Source: Leptasterias polaris (lineage: Eukaryota > Echinodermata > Asteroidea > Forcipulatida > Asteriidae). Taken from it: a DNA stretch of 64,000 nucleotides. Below the pieces are notes generated by a model. The model worked only from the letters and a program-made list of their open reading frames with translations. It had not been told where the DNA came from and made no database searches. The stretch spans positions 558,001 through 622,000 of the forward strand of contig JAZGTN010000168.1 of NCBI GenBank assembly GCA_037783415.1, in the 5' to 3' direction. Each line of letters starts with the position of its first letter. Within the stretch, counting starts at the first letter, position 1. The translations under genes were made by a program, and so were the position numbers. Of this stretch, positions 1-11,951 are shown in pieces.

Positions 1-2020
1 AGGTACATACATTGGATTTTTTTTTTTTGATTTTGAAAAGAAAGGAATTTGTACCTAAAATTCTGTGTGTCAAACGGAACTGGAACCATTTAAGCTTGGA
101 ATCAACAGTACATGTAAATGGTACACTAAATACCTGAGACCATTTTGTGAAATCATAATTAATTTGGATTTTCCTTTCCCAGTTGTCCACAAACTTCCTA
201 ACAACTGTTTTAGACCGAACAAAAATGTCATATAATCTACGAGAACCCTTTTTTTCTTTCTTTTCCAGATAACGTTCAACTTTGGAAACAGCAAAACAGT
301 TTTTAAAAAAACTCAACTATTTTTTATTTTATTTTTTTATTTATTTTGTTTAATTTTTTTTTTAAACTGAACTTTTTGAACTTTTAAATTCAACATCTTG
401 AAATTCAACTACAGAGTATTCCAATCGTTATGTAAACCTGACCATAAGGCCAGCCATTTTTTTGCAGTCTTGGATTGCGCAGTTGATCCAAAGCTCTTTA
501 ATAGTAACACCAAGCATACTAATTTATTACTACTGAAAACTAATTTGAAATCTCTACACTCGATGTCGTTTAATAGATATAAAGCAGGCTAAATAAAATG
601 CAAGGAACATGCCGACTCACTACTTCTTGGTTTTACCAACCCATGCCATGTGGGACTTAACTAAAATGTCTCTCGAGAGTTCAAACTATTGAAACGAAAT
701 CACAAACCCATGCTCGTTTACAATGTTGGCCTCATGACAAAGCTGTCTCGCCTCTATGATGGTGGAGCTCATGCATCTCCGTTGTATTATTTTAAGCTTA
801 TTTAGTAGAAAAAAATCTCTGAAGCTGCTGCCTCGATTTTTATTCTTATACACGTGCACGTGATGTTTCTCGAACACGCGGTGATTTCTCACTAAAGAAA
901 TTTCCCTTGCACCTTCTCTCCCACGGCTACATGCCGTTTCTTTATCCCCTGACAATAAAGTATCTAGGAGTAAGCACATTCGCGGGATCGAGGTGATGAA
1001 TACTATGGGATGGCAGTGCTATGAGAAGCATTACGTCATTCGGCCAAATGGTAAGCGCCCTGTGCAGCGATATGAAGAAAGACAACCATGGCTAGAACAA
1101 CTGAACAACTGTATGGCTAACGCTAGTTAGAACGGAGATTCGTAATCAACTCGCACGTTCATGTGACATTTATGGAAAAAATTGTAACAACGTTAATAAA
1201 CGACTGCATGGCGATACCACACTTCACTGGTCACCTGCTTCTTCACGGCATTAAGTACGGTACAAGCAAGCGGTAACCAGCGAAAGTCATAATCGAAGCA
1301 AGCACGGTGGGCGTAAGTTTCACGACCGCTCAGCTCGAAAGATGAGCTGGGATTTTCAACAACATTTCGTCAAAACCATCACATCACACAGGCCATGTTT
1401 TGTTTGGGGTTTGTTTCGTTTCAGAAATATTTTACAAACGATCTTTTTCAAAACAAGATTTATGTGTCATTGTTTAAGCCGCCAAAATGTTGAAAAGGGC
1501 CAAAATCAATGTATAAGCAGCGGCCTATATTCCGAAGATTACGGTAAATTTTTAATAATCTTTTTGCACATTGTGAGTAGATATAAACAAAAGTGCCATA
1601 CAATAAACTAGCTACTACTAAATTACAATCGACCAAAAGATAATGTAGTAGAAAGCTTGTTGGTGCAAGTGTTGCTGAAATTGGAATGGTTGTGAGCTCC
1701 TTGCACCAAAAAGCTTGCAATTTTCTAAAAAAAATTGTAACTACAGTACATGGTTTTAGTGTCTTTCTGGTCACCTGGCATGTGGCCATCGTGTGGAGAG
1801 CAATAGTTAATGATCAGTACATGTGTAAGTCAGAGGGCAACCCCAGGGATACTCTTAGAACTATGAGGTTCGTTCTGCTATCATCTCCACGAACCTCAAA
1901 GAGTGACATGTACAAAACCCTATTCAAAAATGTTTGCCCTTCACGGTTACATGCCTACAGTTCTTTTTTGAAATCAGATCTCGCCAAAATTAGGCTCAAT
2001 GTGTTCTTTGTACTCTCATT
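1..2020. other. No recognisable gene
   Basis: AT-rich sequence with only short open frames, none with a family signature that I recognise and none with a convincing set of splice sites. Homopolymer T and A runs are common near position 300-370. I see no repeat or RNA gene that I can support here. Confidence 0.5.
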
Positions 2021-2024
2021 GAGC

Positions 2025-2195
2025 GTTGCACAGGTCCAGAAAACATAATAATAACAATAATTAATAATTTATTGAATTTATATTGCACAGGTCCAGAAAA
2101 CATAATAATAATAAATAATTTATTGAATTTATATTGCACAGGTCCAGAAAACATAATAATAATAATAATTAATAATTTATTGAATTTATATTGCG
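2025..2195. repeat. Tandem repeat, about 52-56 bp unit, three copies
   Basis: The block GCACAGGTCCAGAAAACATA followed by an ATA/ATT-rich stretch and TTATTGAATTTATATT recurs at about 2029, 2085 and 2137, ending in a diverged partial copy at 2190. Copies differ mainly in the number of ATA/AATA steps, as expected for slippage. Confidence 0.85.
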
Positions 2196-2273
2196 CTGTC
2201 TCCAGGACCAGCCTGTTCGGAGGGCGCATAACAATATACATTTCAGTAAGAAATTTAAACAAGAAAAGTATAA

Positions 2274-2947
2274 GGCCAAGTAAAATAAATAACATGTTGC
2301 TCGTCCGGACTTTTTAAAAAGTTGGTGAGGGAGGTCCTTGTTATTTGTTATTTTCAATTTTTTTGTTATTTTTTTCAAGATGGCCACCATGTCCAAGACG
2401 GCGCCATATCGTATTTGAAGATGGTTTTATGGTTTTATGAGCATGTTCTGTATGTCCTCAAATTCTGTTTAAAGTTGCCATATGTGTTTCTGTGTCCATT
2501 TCGACACACATTGTTATTCTTTCCAAGAGTTCTTCTTGCTTTTGCTCCAAAATTATTCTGTGTGTGTGGCATCACGTCCTGGTGCAAAGATCTCGTTCAA
2601 AAAAGAAACTGTGGCATGCAAACGTGAAGGGCAAAACGTTTCAAAGAAAATGAGGATTTTCTTAAGAAAGATTGCGTTGTGGAAATAGCATTTTTTGTAG
2701 GCCTATATGCAAGAAAGATCATGAAATTGCTCATTAAAAATGAAGGATACATTTGAAATAGCTCTCAATATGTGAATTGATTTCAAAGATTTTTTTTTTT
2801 TTTTTTTTATTTTTATTTATTAGGCCTAGGCCTATTTTTATTTTTTATTATTTTTTTTTTTTAAATAACAAATAACAAAAAATTCAGTGCGGCCTCCGAA
2901 ATCAGAGCGGGCGGGGACGAGCAACATGTTATTTATTTTACTTGGCC
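2274..2947. mobile_element. Foldback-like element with 33-bp inverted ends
   Basis: Positions 2274-2306 and 2915-2947 are inverted copies of each other over 33 bases (GGCCAAGTAAAATAAATAAC onward). The 600-bp interior contains no coding signature and has further short inverted pieces (TTATTTGTTATTTT and its complement near 2865). This geometry suits a nonautonomous DNA transposon or foldback repeat; target-site duplications were not found. Confidence 0.5.
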
Positions 2948-3141
2948 TAAGCAAAAACACACCTCAAAAATAAGCAAAATAAAGATAAAAGACCACCACA
3001 ATGCTGTCAAAAAGATACAATCACACATGCAATAGCATTTTAAAAGTACTCAATAAAATATAAACCATGCTACAAACCATGCTACATGTACATCAATTCA
3101 ATTCAATTCAATACTTGATATCCTCTCAATCAATCCATTTT

Positions 3142-3312
3142 ACATCTAGTGATAAATACATCTAGTGATAAATACATCTAGTGATAAATACATCTAGTGA
3201 TAAATACATCTAGTGATAAATACATCTAGTGATAAATACATCTAGTGATAAATACATCTAGTGATAAATACATCTAGTGATAAATAGAGAAGGTGATAAA
3301 TAGAGAAGGTGA
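3142..3312. repeat. 16-bp minisatellite
   Basis: The unit ACATCTAGTGATAAAT repeats nine times without a gap and is followed by two variant units beginning AGAGAAGGTGATAAAT. The near-perfect copies suggest recent expansion. Confidence 0.95.
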
Positions 3313-3604
3313 TTAAGTAGTGGGGGTCAAAAAGCAGAGCTTGTCCAGTAGAGACCCCCCACCCCATGACGTGTGTAGCTTAAAGGTATTAAGTGTGTAC
3401 ATAATTTTAATTTGTAAATTACACACTAAATAAACTAGGACTACATGTAGGACAATTAAGACAATGACGTAGGCCTACTGCACAGCAGTAAATTATTGTT
3501 CACGAAAATCAACCGGCAGAGGGAATGTAACAAACAGTAGTAATAATTGTCACTTTGTTCGGACGATAAAGCAGGGTGTACACTTCCTTTGCCTTCCCTT
3601 CCCT

Positions 3605-3918
3605 TCAAACACTCGTTGAAGTAATGTGGTCCAGCATCTCTTTGGCTACTTTTACTTTTTCGTTTAAATCTTCAAATGATGTGAAATATCTAGTAACTTC
3701 CTTGCTATCAAACTTTTGAACAAGTCCGATGTTTTTTCTAAAATCAAAGCCTAGATGGGCCTTGGATGAATTTGACGATTGAACTTTTAAATCTTTTAAT
3801 TTTATCTTTTTCAATTTGAGCTCATGAGTCATTTGCTTTTCTCTTTGTTGGATTTCTTTGTCTTTTAGTTCTTTGGCAGACTTTTTAATTTCAGCTGTAA
3901 TTTTTAATTTGCAGCTTG
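3605..3918 (-). pseudogene. Retroelement gag-like fragment
   Basis: Read on the minus strand, this gives a Lys/Glu-rich coiled-coil stretch followed by a segment containing FDFRKNIGLVQKF and VTRYFTSFEDLNEKV. That pattern (FD..K.I.LV..F....V..YF..FE) resembles the start of gag domains of LTR retroelements and their SCAN-domain relatives. The frame ends shortly after KEML, where related proteins continue with a Trp-rich helix, so it is truncated or frameshifted. No zinc knuckle, protease or reverse transcriptase follows. The identification rests on a short motif; an unrelated coiled-coil gene remnant is possible. Confidence 0.4.
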
Positions 3919-4925
3919 ATCTTTTGGATCATTATTTTCAATTGGGCCATTTTGAACTAAGACATGACAAAAAGTATGGTTTAAACAACCCTTTCTTGCT
4001 TCTCCAAATACATTGACTTCAAGTGCATGTGCCACTTCTCACAACTAATCTTTGGTAAGTTCAACAATGATTTCAATTTTTCTAACAGTAATTTCCCCCC
4101 CCCCCCCCCCCCCCGGAAAAGCCCACATTTTCTGTTATGAAGCCACAAATCTAATTGAATGAATGTATAGAGGAGTCACAGTTTAGAGAAACAAGTTTAA
4201 GATACATACTCGGCGTTTCAATTTTTAAATCGGATCTGCTGTAAAATTCTTCAGCAGAAGTGAAACTCAATTTGGATTTTGGGGCGTCTGACATTTTCTG
4301 ACACTTTTCAAAAGGAATACAAATCTATTGTGAACAACTGCAAATGTAAATATTTTGATCAGTTGAGCTTGCTAATGGAAATTGTTTCTGTTACAAAGCC
4401 ACAAATCTAATTGAACAACTTAACAGAATTAAAGGGAAATACCGCACTTGAATGAATGTATAGAGGAGTCACAGTTTAGAACAACAAATATAAGACATAA
4501 AATACATACTCAGCAGTTCAAAAATGTACAAGCATAAGGGAACGTCAAATTAATTGAATATAGTGAGAATATAATTAAATACAATGAAAATATGGTGGTA
4601 GTAACAGAACGCATAATATAAGGGAGAGGTACCTCCCTTGAGACGTTAGGCTGGGGCTTTGAAGTCCCGTGGCTGGTCCAGTTGTGGGTTGATCTGCAAG
4701 TGGCTATCTGTGGCGCGACATCAAAGTCTGTAGTCGGGATGAACCAGTGAGGGAGGGAGAAGGACCATCAGGAACGAGGGTGTCATCACTGCAGACGGCA
4801 GTAATTACTATATACAAATTCTTAACAGTGTTGGTTGGGTTGGAGGGTGTTTGGTGTATGGGAGGGGTGGGGATGTGGTTTAACCTTCCTCCCTGTCATG
4901 ACCTTCCTCTTTGTCAGAAACTTTC
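3919..4925. other. Noncoding stretch with a partial tandem duplication
   Basis: A poly-C run lies near 4097-4114. The sequence around AGCCACAAATCTAATTGAA and GAGGAGTCACAGTTTAGA appears twice (about 4140-4220 and 4393-4520), so this is a diverged local duplication. On the minus strand, ATG at about 4292 opens a 30-codon stretch ending at a possible GTATGT donor, but nothing supports it as a real exon. Confidence 0.45.
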
Positions 4926-5516
4926 TTACAGAATTTGTTCCAAGTTATTTCTTTCAAAATTGTCTGAATCTATTCTCTTTTGAATAGCCCAGTTTGGGAT
5001 TTCAATGTCTAAGTAATCAATTGTTTTATCTAATACATTGTATCCTGAAATATTCGGGAATGTTATTGGTATGCCATAAATTTCCAGAATTAATCTCGTC
5101 ACAAACTCCCATATATCACCATTCATGGTTACCAAGGTAATGCGATTTTGTCCCACTAACTTTTTGAGGCCCTTGCCTGTCATGTAGGTTTTGGCATAGT
5201 GAATGTGAAATTCAACATTTGGATTGTCATTTATGAATGTTATGATCCGGTTAGCACAATCAACACATGGCGAGTAGTTGATATAGAGTTTGTATTCGGG
5301 TAGTAAAGACTGGTCTTTAAGACTATTTAGGAAGTCCACCTCGGCATGTAGTCCTTTATTGTTGTGCCATATCTTCTTTTTACTTGTACTTGTACTTGGA
5401 ACGACAAGATGGGTGTCTCTTAGCCATGTAGCTTCACCATATTCTGCTGATATGGCCATGACTTTAATGACCTCTTTACAACTTTGCAGATCGTTGTTTG
5501 CCATTGCCAATGCCAT
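4926..5516 (-). CDS. AID/APOBEC-like cytidine deaminase, short form (copy 1)
   Basis: Predicted zinc-dependent deaminase of 196 residues acting on cytosine in single-stranded DNA or RNA (family knowledge). The zinc site is visible: His57-Ala-Glu59, then Ser82-Pro-Cys84-x2-Cys87 inside YINYSPC, which resembles the SPC-x2-C signature of AID/APOBEC proteins. A second-helix segment ANRIITFIND and the strand FHIHYAKTY follow. I chose the ATG at 5516 because a good acceptor (CTTGTTACAG) ends at 5530, so upstream in-frame codons fall in an intron. The start exon would then carry 13 nt of 5' UTR. No signal peptide or membrane segment. It has no repeat tail, unlike the copy at 21.4 kb. It lies in tandem with the wrecked copy upstream and shares its 5' flank. 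A CDA or tRNA deaminase is less likely given the SPC motif. The family call is firm; the substrate is unknown. Confidence 0.75.
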   Translation of the reverse strand: MALAMANNDLQSCKEVIKVMAISAEYGEATWLRDTHLVVPSTSTSKKKIWHNNKGLHAEVDFLNSLKDQSLLPEYKLYINYSPCVDCANRIITFINDNPNVEFHIHYAKTYMTGKGLKKLVGQNRITLVTMNGDIWEFVTRLILEIYGIPITFPNISGYNVLDKTIDYLDIEIPNWAIQKRIDSDNFERNNLEQIL

Positions 5517-5579
5517 GCTTGTTGGATTCCTGTAACAAGTGCAGACAGAATGCTTTTGTCTAAATTTTCTAGGCAACAT

Positions 5580-6279
5580 TTAAGAAGTACCTGCTGTAAA
5601 TTGCATGCAGTGGGTTTGTGGTATAATATTCACATTTCACAATTGACTATCTTGTTCCCTTATCTGTAATTTATGCCTCCTCTCATCACAGTAGTTACAC
5701 TCCCCTTTCTCTGTTTGGAATCATGGACTCATTTGTTGATGGTCCTACATGTACTTGGCCACGCACATGTTTTGTTAAGTTTTATTTAAATATTTTGTTG
5801 TTGTTTTTAGGGGGGGTAGGTGGGGTTAGAGTAGGGCATGGAAATAGTAGAAATAACACTTATGAGCTAACTAACTTCTGGATGCTTTTGAGAAATATCA
5901 AACTGTAATGAAGTATCATCTTTGTTTTATCAGGCCTGATGTATCAATGTTCGTTTTGTTTATATTAAGAACCACAAAAATGTAGGAAGGTTTTAACAAA
6001 TAACAAGGAATGAGAAATTTTAGAATTTTTAATACCAGCTTGATGAAATTTATTTATTTTTTCTTCAGACTAAGATCAACTTGAAAGAAAATTTACCTTA
6101 TTGTCTTTGTTATAGAAAGGTTAACGGATGAGTAATGATAACGTAAAGTAAACTAATAAAAAAAGTTTCATAATGTGAAAAAACACCTTTTGGTCAGTGT
6201 CGCGCTGGGCAAAAATGCAGAGTTTCACAAAAAGCCTCTAAGCGTACATGTATTTTCATCACAACACGGACTGGCTTTC
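5580..6279. repeat. 5' flank of deaminase copy 1, duplicated at 15.03-15.5 kb
   Basis: The block beginning GCTGTAAATTGCATGCAGTG, continuing through CTTGTTCCCTTATCTGTAAT and TTTTATCAGGCCTGATGTA to a TTGAAAGAAAATTTA-containing end, is repeated at 15,027-15,500. This shows that the deaminase and its upstream region were duplicated together in tandem. A T-rich/G-rich stretch near 5795-5830 is private to this copy. No exon was recognised. Confidence 0.8.
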
Positions 6280-6565
6280 TTACATAATTTTTTCAAGTTT
6301 TTCTTTTTCAAACCCGTCTGATTCTATTCTCTTTTGAATATCCCAGTCTTCGATTTCAATGCCTAAGGCTTCAATTGTTTTCTCTAACGCATCATATCCT
6401 GAAAGTTTAGTGGCGTTTGTTCATAAATTTCCAGAATTAATGTCAGCACAGACTTCCATGTATATCACCATTCATGGTTGCCAAGGTAATGCGGTCTTGG
6501 GACGTTGGTTGTATGTCCGACAGACGATGATATGTTGATATGTTGATGATATGTTGATGATATGT

Positions 6566-6724
6566 TGTGATATGGGACTACTTTATCCTGCCCATGTATA
6601 TTGTGCACCACTGTGTTATCAGCCTTCTTATAAAGTGGTATGAAAGAATAAAGACCTTGGTCAGGAGCTAGGAAAGCAACCATCGTATATCGCCTTAATT
6701 ACTTCCTAGACTCATATCACTTCA
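6566..6724 (+). repeat. 5' LTR (159 bp)
   Basis: Starts TG and ends CA, contains the polyadenylation-like AATAAAG, and is apparently identical to the 3' LTR. The bases just left of it are an ATGTTGATGAT-type simple repeat, not the deaminase sequence found right of the 3' LTR. Confidence 0.92.
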
Positions 6725-7725
6725 TGGTGGCAGCGGTGAAAAGATCTATAGCATCACTTGCTTTAGCATTGGCCTCGTTACTCACCGTTACGACAGATAT
6801 TTCAAACATTGAAATTTCCGAGAGGAACACTGACCACGGCGGTCCGACTGAGAGACTTGTTGCGCGTACGTTAATCAGCCAGCATCGTTGCATGCTGCAT
6901 GTACCACAAACGCCTGTGTACAGTATAATACGTGACAGTCACCGGCGGTATATCTCATCGTCTGTCGGACATACAACCAACGTACCAAAAGCCCATACCA
7001 ACGTTGCCAAAACCCGTCTTCTGGATGCATCAGGGACTATCGTGAATTTGCATTTACAATTGTATTTTTTGTAACCTTGATGAAAAACTTACGAACTACT
7101 TCGTTTAGTGTAGTCGTGCAATAACAAAAGCACAGGCACACGCACCATCATATCGATCCAGTGTACATAAGAATAAAGTAGTTCCGACAACGCTACGCTC
7201 AACGAAGGCAACCCCTATCGAGTCAGCTAGATTGATTGACCTTTGACCGTATTCATCCGCATCATTGGACTAACAATTATTGTTTGGTTTAGCCAAATAA
7301 CATCAGGATATAGTAGTACTCCGCTTCTACGTTGCAGCCGGAACTATGATCACCGTTTTTTATGAATGGGAGGAGTGAGCAACTTATTTACGTGACGTGT
7401 AGCCAAATACCCGGACAGCTACATGTACAACCGACGCAACTACCCATCTACACGAGGATCTACCGACGGCGGAGTGGGCGTGTCACAGATCACCTACACC
7501 GGAGACTGGGAATTCGATGCCATTGAGCAATGACCTTGGTTCGATGTAGTATCCTGATTATCTGCATTCCAGAACTTTTGCTGATTTGTTTCAACTGAAA
7601 CACAAACTGGACATTGACTCTTATAGGATTGAAACATTGTCAATGTTGTAAAGTTTACTGTGATAATGGAATTTTGTGATATTTTACTTCATCAGTTAAC
7701 TGTTCAATTTTTGAGTGTACTTTCC
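6725..7725 (+). other. Leader of the gypsy element
   Basis: Runs from the candidate primer-binding site to the first gag codons. It holds a 29-base stretch (6,954-6,982) that is an inverted copy of 6,502-6,530, just outside the left LTR. A frame opening at the LTR edge has no recognisable family and is probably not translated. Confidence 0.5.
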
Positions 7726-9140
7726 ATGACTACACCCAATCAAACAATGGCCAAATACCCAGAAATGAACTGGGGTGCTACTGATATTTCAGAAGAGTTT
7801 GTGCTTTTCCGCCAGCGCATGAACCTTTGTTTAATAATAAGGTAACAGACCCTCGAAAAATTGCTGTGAAATTAAAGATCACGCTGGGCAATCAAGGGCT
7901 CAAAAGGCTAAATGCATCAAGCTTAACCAATGAGGACCAAAATGACCCTCAAAAAATTTGGGCATTGTTTGATGATCAGCTACAGGTTAAAGTTAACTTT
8001 CGTGTTCATCGCTTAGAATTACTGCGTTATAAGCAGAAGGATGGGGAAAGTATTGACGGTTTTGTGACCAGGTGTTGTGAGAAAGCGAAACATTGCGATT
8101 TTGAGACAGCCGAACTGGACGAACGCATTATTGAGCTTGTCATTGCCTTCACATTTTTTGAATCTTTTCAGAAAGAGTTGTTAGACAAGCCAAAAGGGTT
8201 CAAAATCGATGAAATCTTAGCCGAGGGCCGCAAATATGAAGCCATGGCCGCTAGCAAACAATGCCTGCAATCGCTCAACGGCACAATCGCTTCGGTCGAT
8301 GCTATGCAGCGATCCCGCAAAGCATGCTCAAACTGTAACCTAACACACCAGCCGCGCAAATGCCCCGCATACAATGACACCTGTAAGGCCTGCGGGTCTA
8401 AAGGACATTGGGCCAAGTGCTGCCGCAAGTCAAAGCGTAAGCAGCAAAAGGGCAAACCAAATCAGCGGCGGCGCAGCGCATCGCGAGGCAGATCGCAATT
8501 CAGATCGCGAAAGAAAGGTGCAAGGTCCAAGAGCCATGATGATTCCAGGCCGGTTGACCTCATGCAAGACGACCGTGCTCAGCATTACACAGCAACAGCC
8601 AATCAAGGTGACGACCAATCACAGGTTGATTTGCTTTACTCGATCCACATCTCTGATCTTAGCATGACTCCCGTACAGCCAAATAAACTCGACGAAGCTT
8701 TCAGCATAATAGCTGTTGAGTGCCCGAACCTCCATGGTGTGAAACGACTCAAGCTGAAGGTTGACACCGGGGCAAGCGCAAACACACTTCCTTTGCGTAC
8801 CATCAGGCAGATGTATGGTGATAACTGGTCAAGTCAAACAAGACGCACAAATGCTGGGCTCACTGCCTATAATGGGTCGGAGATCAAATGCCTTGGAAGC
8901 ATTTCCCTCAAGTGCAAGTATAAAGAGTCCGTCTGGAACGATGAGATGTTCTACGTTGTGGATGTCCCAGGCCCAGCGATAGCCGGTTTACCAACATGCC
9001 GTAAACTCCAGATGGTCACCATCCAAACATCTATGTGCCAGCAGACCAGCCAGCACAACCGAAACGGCCACCTGCACCACCCAGCGAGACACACCAGGCA
9101 TGTCGTCCAACCACGCTGGATACGCCAATCGGATCAGTAG
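7726..9140 (+). pseudogene. gag and aspartic protease of the gypsy element, frameshifted
   Basis: The first codons (from ATG 7,726, MTTPNQT) are in one frame and the rest (from about 7,827) in another, so a single-base frameshift lies near 7,820. The second frame holds the capsid region and then two Cys-rich knuckles, one irregular and one of CCHC type (CKACGSKGHWAKC), followed by an Arg/Ser/Lys-rich basic stretch. Next is the protease with its active-site LKVDTGASANTLPL. The frame runs off after the protease near 9,000-9,140, where the natural reading continues in a different frame. Confidence 0.88.
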
Positions 9141-9973
9141 ATGACTTAAAAACCCGATATCCTCAGCAGTTCGACACACTTGGCAATTTCAAGGGGGAAG
9201 CCCATTTGTACCTCAAGGATGATGCAAAACCTACCATCGACGCTCCACGCAAGTGTAGTGTCCACCTTAAGCCGAAATTATAGTCTGAGCTAGACAAAAT
9301 GGAGAAAGACGGAGTCATCCGTCCTGTTACATACCACACAGATTGGTGCAGTTCAATTACCACGAGTGTGAAGAAGAATGGATCATTGCGGATCTGCTTA
9401 GATCCCAAACGTCTCAACAATAGCCTGGAGGAGCTCAATCCCGCGTTTAGTAACGCCAAGTTTTTTTCTAAATTAGATGCGAAGGCGGGCTACTGGTCTG
9501 TTCATCTTGATGAGGAGTCACAAGACCTCACTACCTTCCGGACACCTTTTGGGAGGTACTGCTTCCGACGTCTTCCCTTCGGGTTAGCGGTCAGCCAAGA
9601 CATCTTCCAACAGGGAATGGATAGGATCACAGACCAAGTCCCTGGCTGTGTAGGGATTGCAGATGACATTGCCGTCTACGGCCAGACAGAGGAAGAGCAT
9701 GACGCTAATTTGCTTTGTCTGCTAGAAACAGCGGCACGGGAAGGCTTTATTTTCAACAGCAAGAAGTGCAACATCAAGGTGGACAACATCAACTTTTTCG
9801 GTTCCATATACTCTACTGGAGGTATCTACCCAGACCCAAGTCGAATCGAGGATATATATGCCATTCCTACTCCACAAGATAAGGAAGACCTCCAGAAATT
9901 CCTTGGGCTGATGACCTACATCTCCGCCTACATTCCTAACTTTGCGGACAAGGCTTCACCATTTGCTTCGTAA
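9035..9973 (+). pseudogene. Reverse transcriptase part of gypsy pol, interrupted
   Basis: A protease-RT linker (9,035-9,283) ends at an in-frame TAG at 9,281-9,283. After it the RT palm reads on from 9,299: RICLDPKRLN, SKLDAKAGYWSVHLD, FRRLPFGLAVSQDIFQQ and the catalytic IADD box in GIADDIAVYG. The loop between RLN and LNPAFS looks shorter than is usual for the family. The frame is lost near 9,965, at the start of the RNase H connection. Both breaks are directly visible. Confidence 0.9.
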
Positions 9974-11951
9974 GAATGTCCCATACCTCTGGCAAGAGGA
10001 TCACCAAGCTTCGTTTGTCACATTGAAACACTCCATCAGGGCGGGTTCATGCTTACAGTACTACAACCCATCAGTACCGACCACCCTAGAAGTTGACGCC
10101 TCCCAAAAAGGCCTTGGTGCGTGTCTTCTTCAGAAGGGGAAGCCAGTGGCGTTCGCGTCCAAGAGCCTATTCCCGGCACAGGCAAACTACTCTAACATCG
10201 AGAGAGAAACCCTTGCACTAGTGTTTGGCATTACCAGATTCCATACCTACCTGTTCGGCAGTGACTTTGTTATTCACACAGACCACAAGCCACTGGTCAC
10301 GATCTGTGCCAAACCATTGACGAGTGCTCCACCGCGCCTTCAAAGGTTGCTCATTAAAATTCAAGGATACACTTTCTCCATTGAATACAAACCAGGCCCA
10401 TCGATGACACTTGCCGACGCACTTAGTAGATTGCCAAATCCAGACAAACGACAGGATATTTCCCTAGACATCCAGGTGGATGACGTAACTCTCACTGATT
10501 GTTCAGTAACACAGGAGATCGATCTTGTTCATTTTGGCAGTGCCAAACAAGAAGTACTGCAAGAAAAAACATCACGTGACCCAATACTGAAGGAACTACG
10601 ACAAGTCATATATGCAGGTTTTCCAGATTCCATTAAAGACCTCCCACGAGACTTGCGGCCATATTGGTCATACAGAGACGAGCTGGGAATCTCTTGTGGT
10701 GTAGTTTTCAAGGGTCGACAAGTCCTGATACCGGAGAGCATGCGCAATGATATACTCAATCGATTGCACATTGGCCACATGGTAGTTGAGAAAACTCGAC
10801 GACTTGCTCGCAATTCTGTCTATTGGCCAAAGATCAATGAAGATATAGCGAAACTCGTTGGAGAATGCGAGCCATGTCAAGAAACCCAAACTCGTCAGCA
10901 AAAGGAACCTTTAGTACCTCACGACATTCCAACTACTCCCTGGTCGAAGTTAGGAACTGACCTATTTGAGCTGAATGGACAGGACTACCTCATCATTGTG
11001 GACTACCATTCAAAGTATCCAGTGGTTCATAAGATGACCTCAACTACAAGCGCATCAGTTGCACAAGCTACGGCTGCCACGTTTGGACTCCTTGGAGCCC
11101 CAGTTGAAATGATATCCGACAATGGCCCCCAATTCGCTGGTACTGCATATAAGGATATGTGTGCCAAATGGTTAGTCAAGCACACTACTTCCTCGCCAAG
11201 GTATCCCCGATCTAACGGGCAAGCAGAACGGATGGTCCGAACTGTCAAATCAGTTTTGAAAAAGGGCCACAAGACAAACCAGGATGTCCACATGGCTATG
11301 CTCCACCTAAGAGCAACACCCATTGATGCAAACCTACCTGCACCAGCTGAGATCATGTTTGGTCGACCAGTCCGTACAACCCTGTCAAGCAACAATCCAT
11401 ATGACGCCATGCAGAAGCACGCGGAAAACCATGAACACCTACAGGACAGGAGAGACAAGATGAAAAACGACCACGACAAGCATGCCGGTCCAAGTCTCCC
11501 GCCACTGTATATTGGCCAGAAGGTCAGGGTCCTAGACACACCTAGCAAAACATGGTTTCCAGGAGAAGTCACCAAGGTATGCAAGGAACCACAGTCGTAT
11601 GAGGTCATGACGCCAAACGGAAACAAACTTCGTCGCAACAGATCGCACCTGCGCAAAATGCCAGGCCTAACTGCGTCTAAGCTAAGCGCAAGCGCCAACT
11701 TTGCGCAGCCAACGCGTATACAGTTTGACCATACCCCCAAGCACGTTGGATTTGCTGACCAACCAGACCAACCAGATACTGGAGGCAAATACAAGACTGC
11801 GCAAGAGCGTATGCCAAATTTGCAACAAGCAACCTCAACACGTGGTAACAAGTTGTCTCAGACAGCTACTAATGTATCCCCTACACAGTCTGCTACTAAG
11901 ACCAGATCAGGGCGGCTCAGCCGCAAACCAGCCAGATACACAGACGACTAA
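9942..11951 (+). CDS. RNase H and integrase part of gypsy pol (open frame)
   Basis: Uninterrupted frame of 669 codons, though entry to it requires the frameshift near 9,965. RNase H is shown by LEVDASQKGLGACLLQ, the Glu in SNIERETLAL and the Asp in IHTDHKPL. Integrase follows: an HHCC zinc-binding region from HIGHMV to CEPCQE, then the DDE core with Asp in GTDLFELNG, Asp in ISDNGPQF and Glu in SNGQAERM. A C-terminal basic region (TKVCKEPQSYEVMTPNG) looks like the GPY/F-type chromatin-contact module. The fact that this part stays open while RT is broken fits a recent insertion. Confidence 0.88.
   Translation: MRTRLHHLLRKNVPYLWQEDHQASFVTLKHSIRAGSCLQYYNPSVPTTLEVDASQKGLGACLLQKGKPVAFASKSLFPAQANYSNIERETLALVFGITRFHTYLFGSDFVIHTDHKPLVTICAKPLTSAPPRLQRLLIKIQGYTFSIEYKPGPSMTLADALSRLPNPDKRQDISLDIQVDDVTLTDCSVTQEIDLVHFGSAKQEVLQEKTSRDPILKELRQVIYAGFPDSIKDLPRDLRPYWSYRDELGISCGVVFKGRQVLIPESMRNDILNRLHIGHMVVEKTRRLARNSVYWPKINEDIAKLVGECEPCQETQTRQQKEPLVPHDIPTTPWSKLGTDLFELNGQDYLIIVDYHSKYPVVHKMTSTTSASVAQATAATFGLLGAPVEMISDNGPQFAGTAYKDMCAKWLVKHTTSSPRYPRSNGQAERMVRTVKSVLKKGHKTNQDVHMAMLHLRATPIDANLPAPAEIMFGRPVRTTLSSNNPYDAMQKHAENHEHLQDRRDKMKNDHDKHAGPSLPPLYIGQKVRVLDTPSKTWFPGEVTKVCKEPQSYEVMTPNGNKLRRNRSHLRKMPGLTASKLSASANFAQPTRIQFDHTPKHVGFADQPDQPDTGGKYKTAQERMPNLQQATSTRGNKLSQTATNVSPTQSATKTRSGRLSRKPARYTDD

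Noticed and set aside
4200..4300. Minus-strand ATG with 30 codons ending at a GTATGT donor-like site
   Set aside because: No downstream exon or homology; one of two diverged local duplicates, so too weak to call.
11027..11851. 274-codon minus-strand frame opposite the gypsy integrase
   Set aside because: Shadow of the plus-strand integrase frame; no family resemblance.
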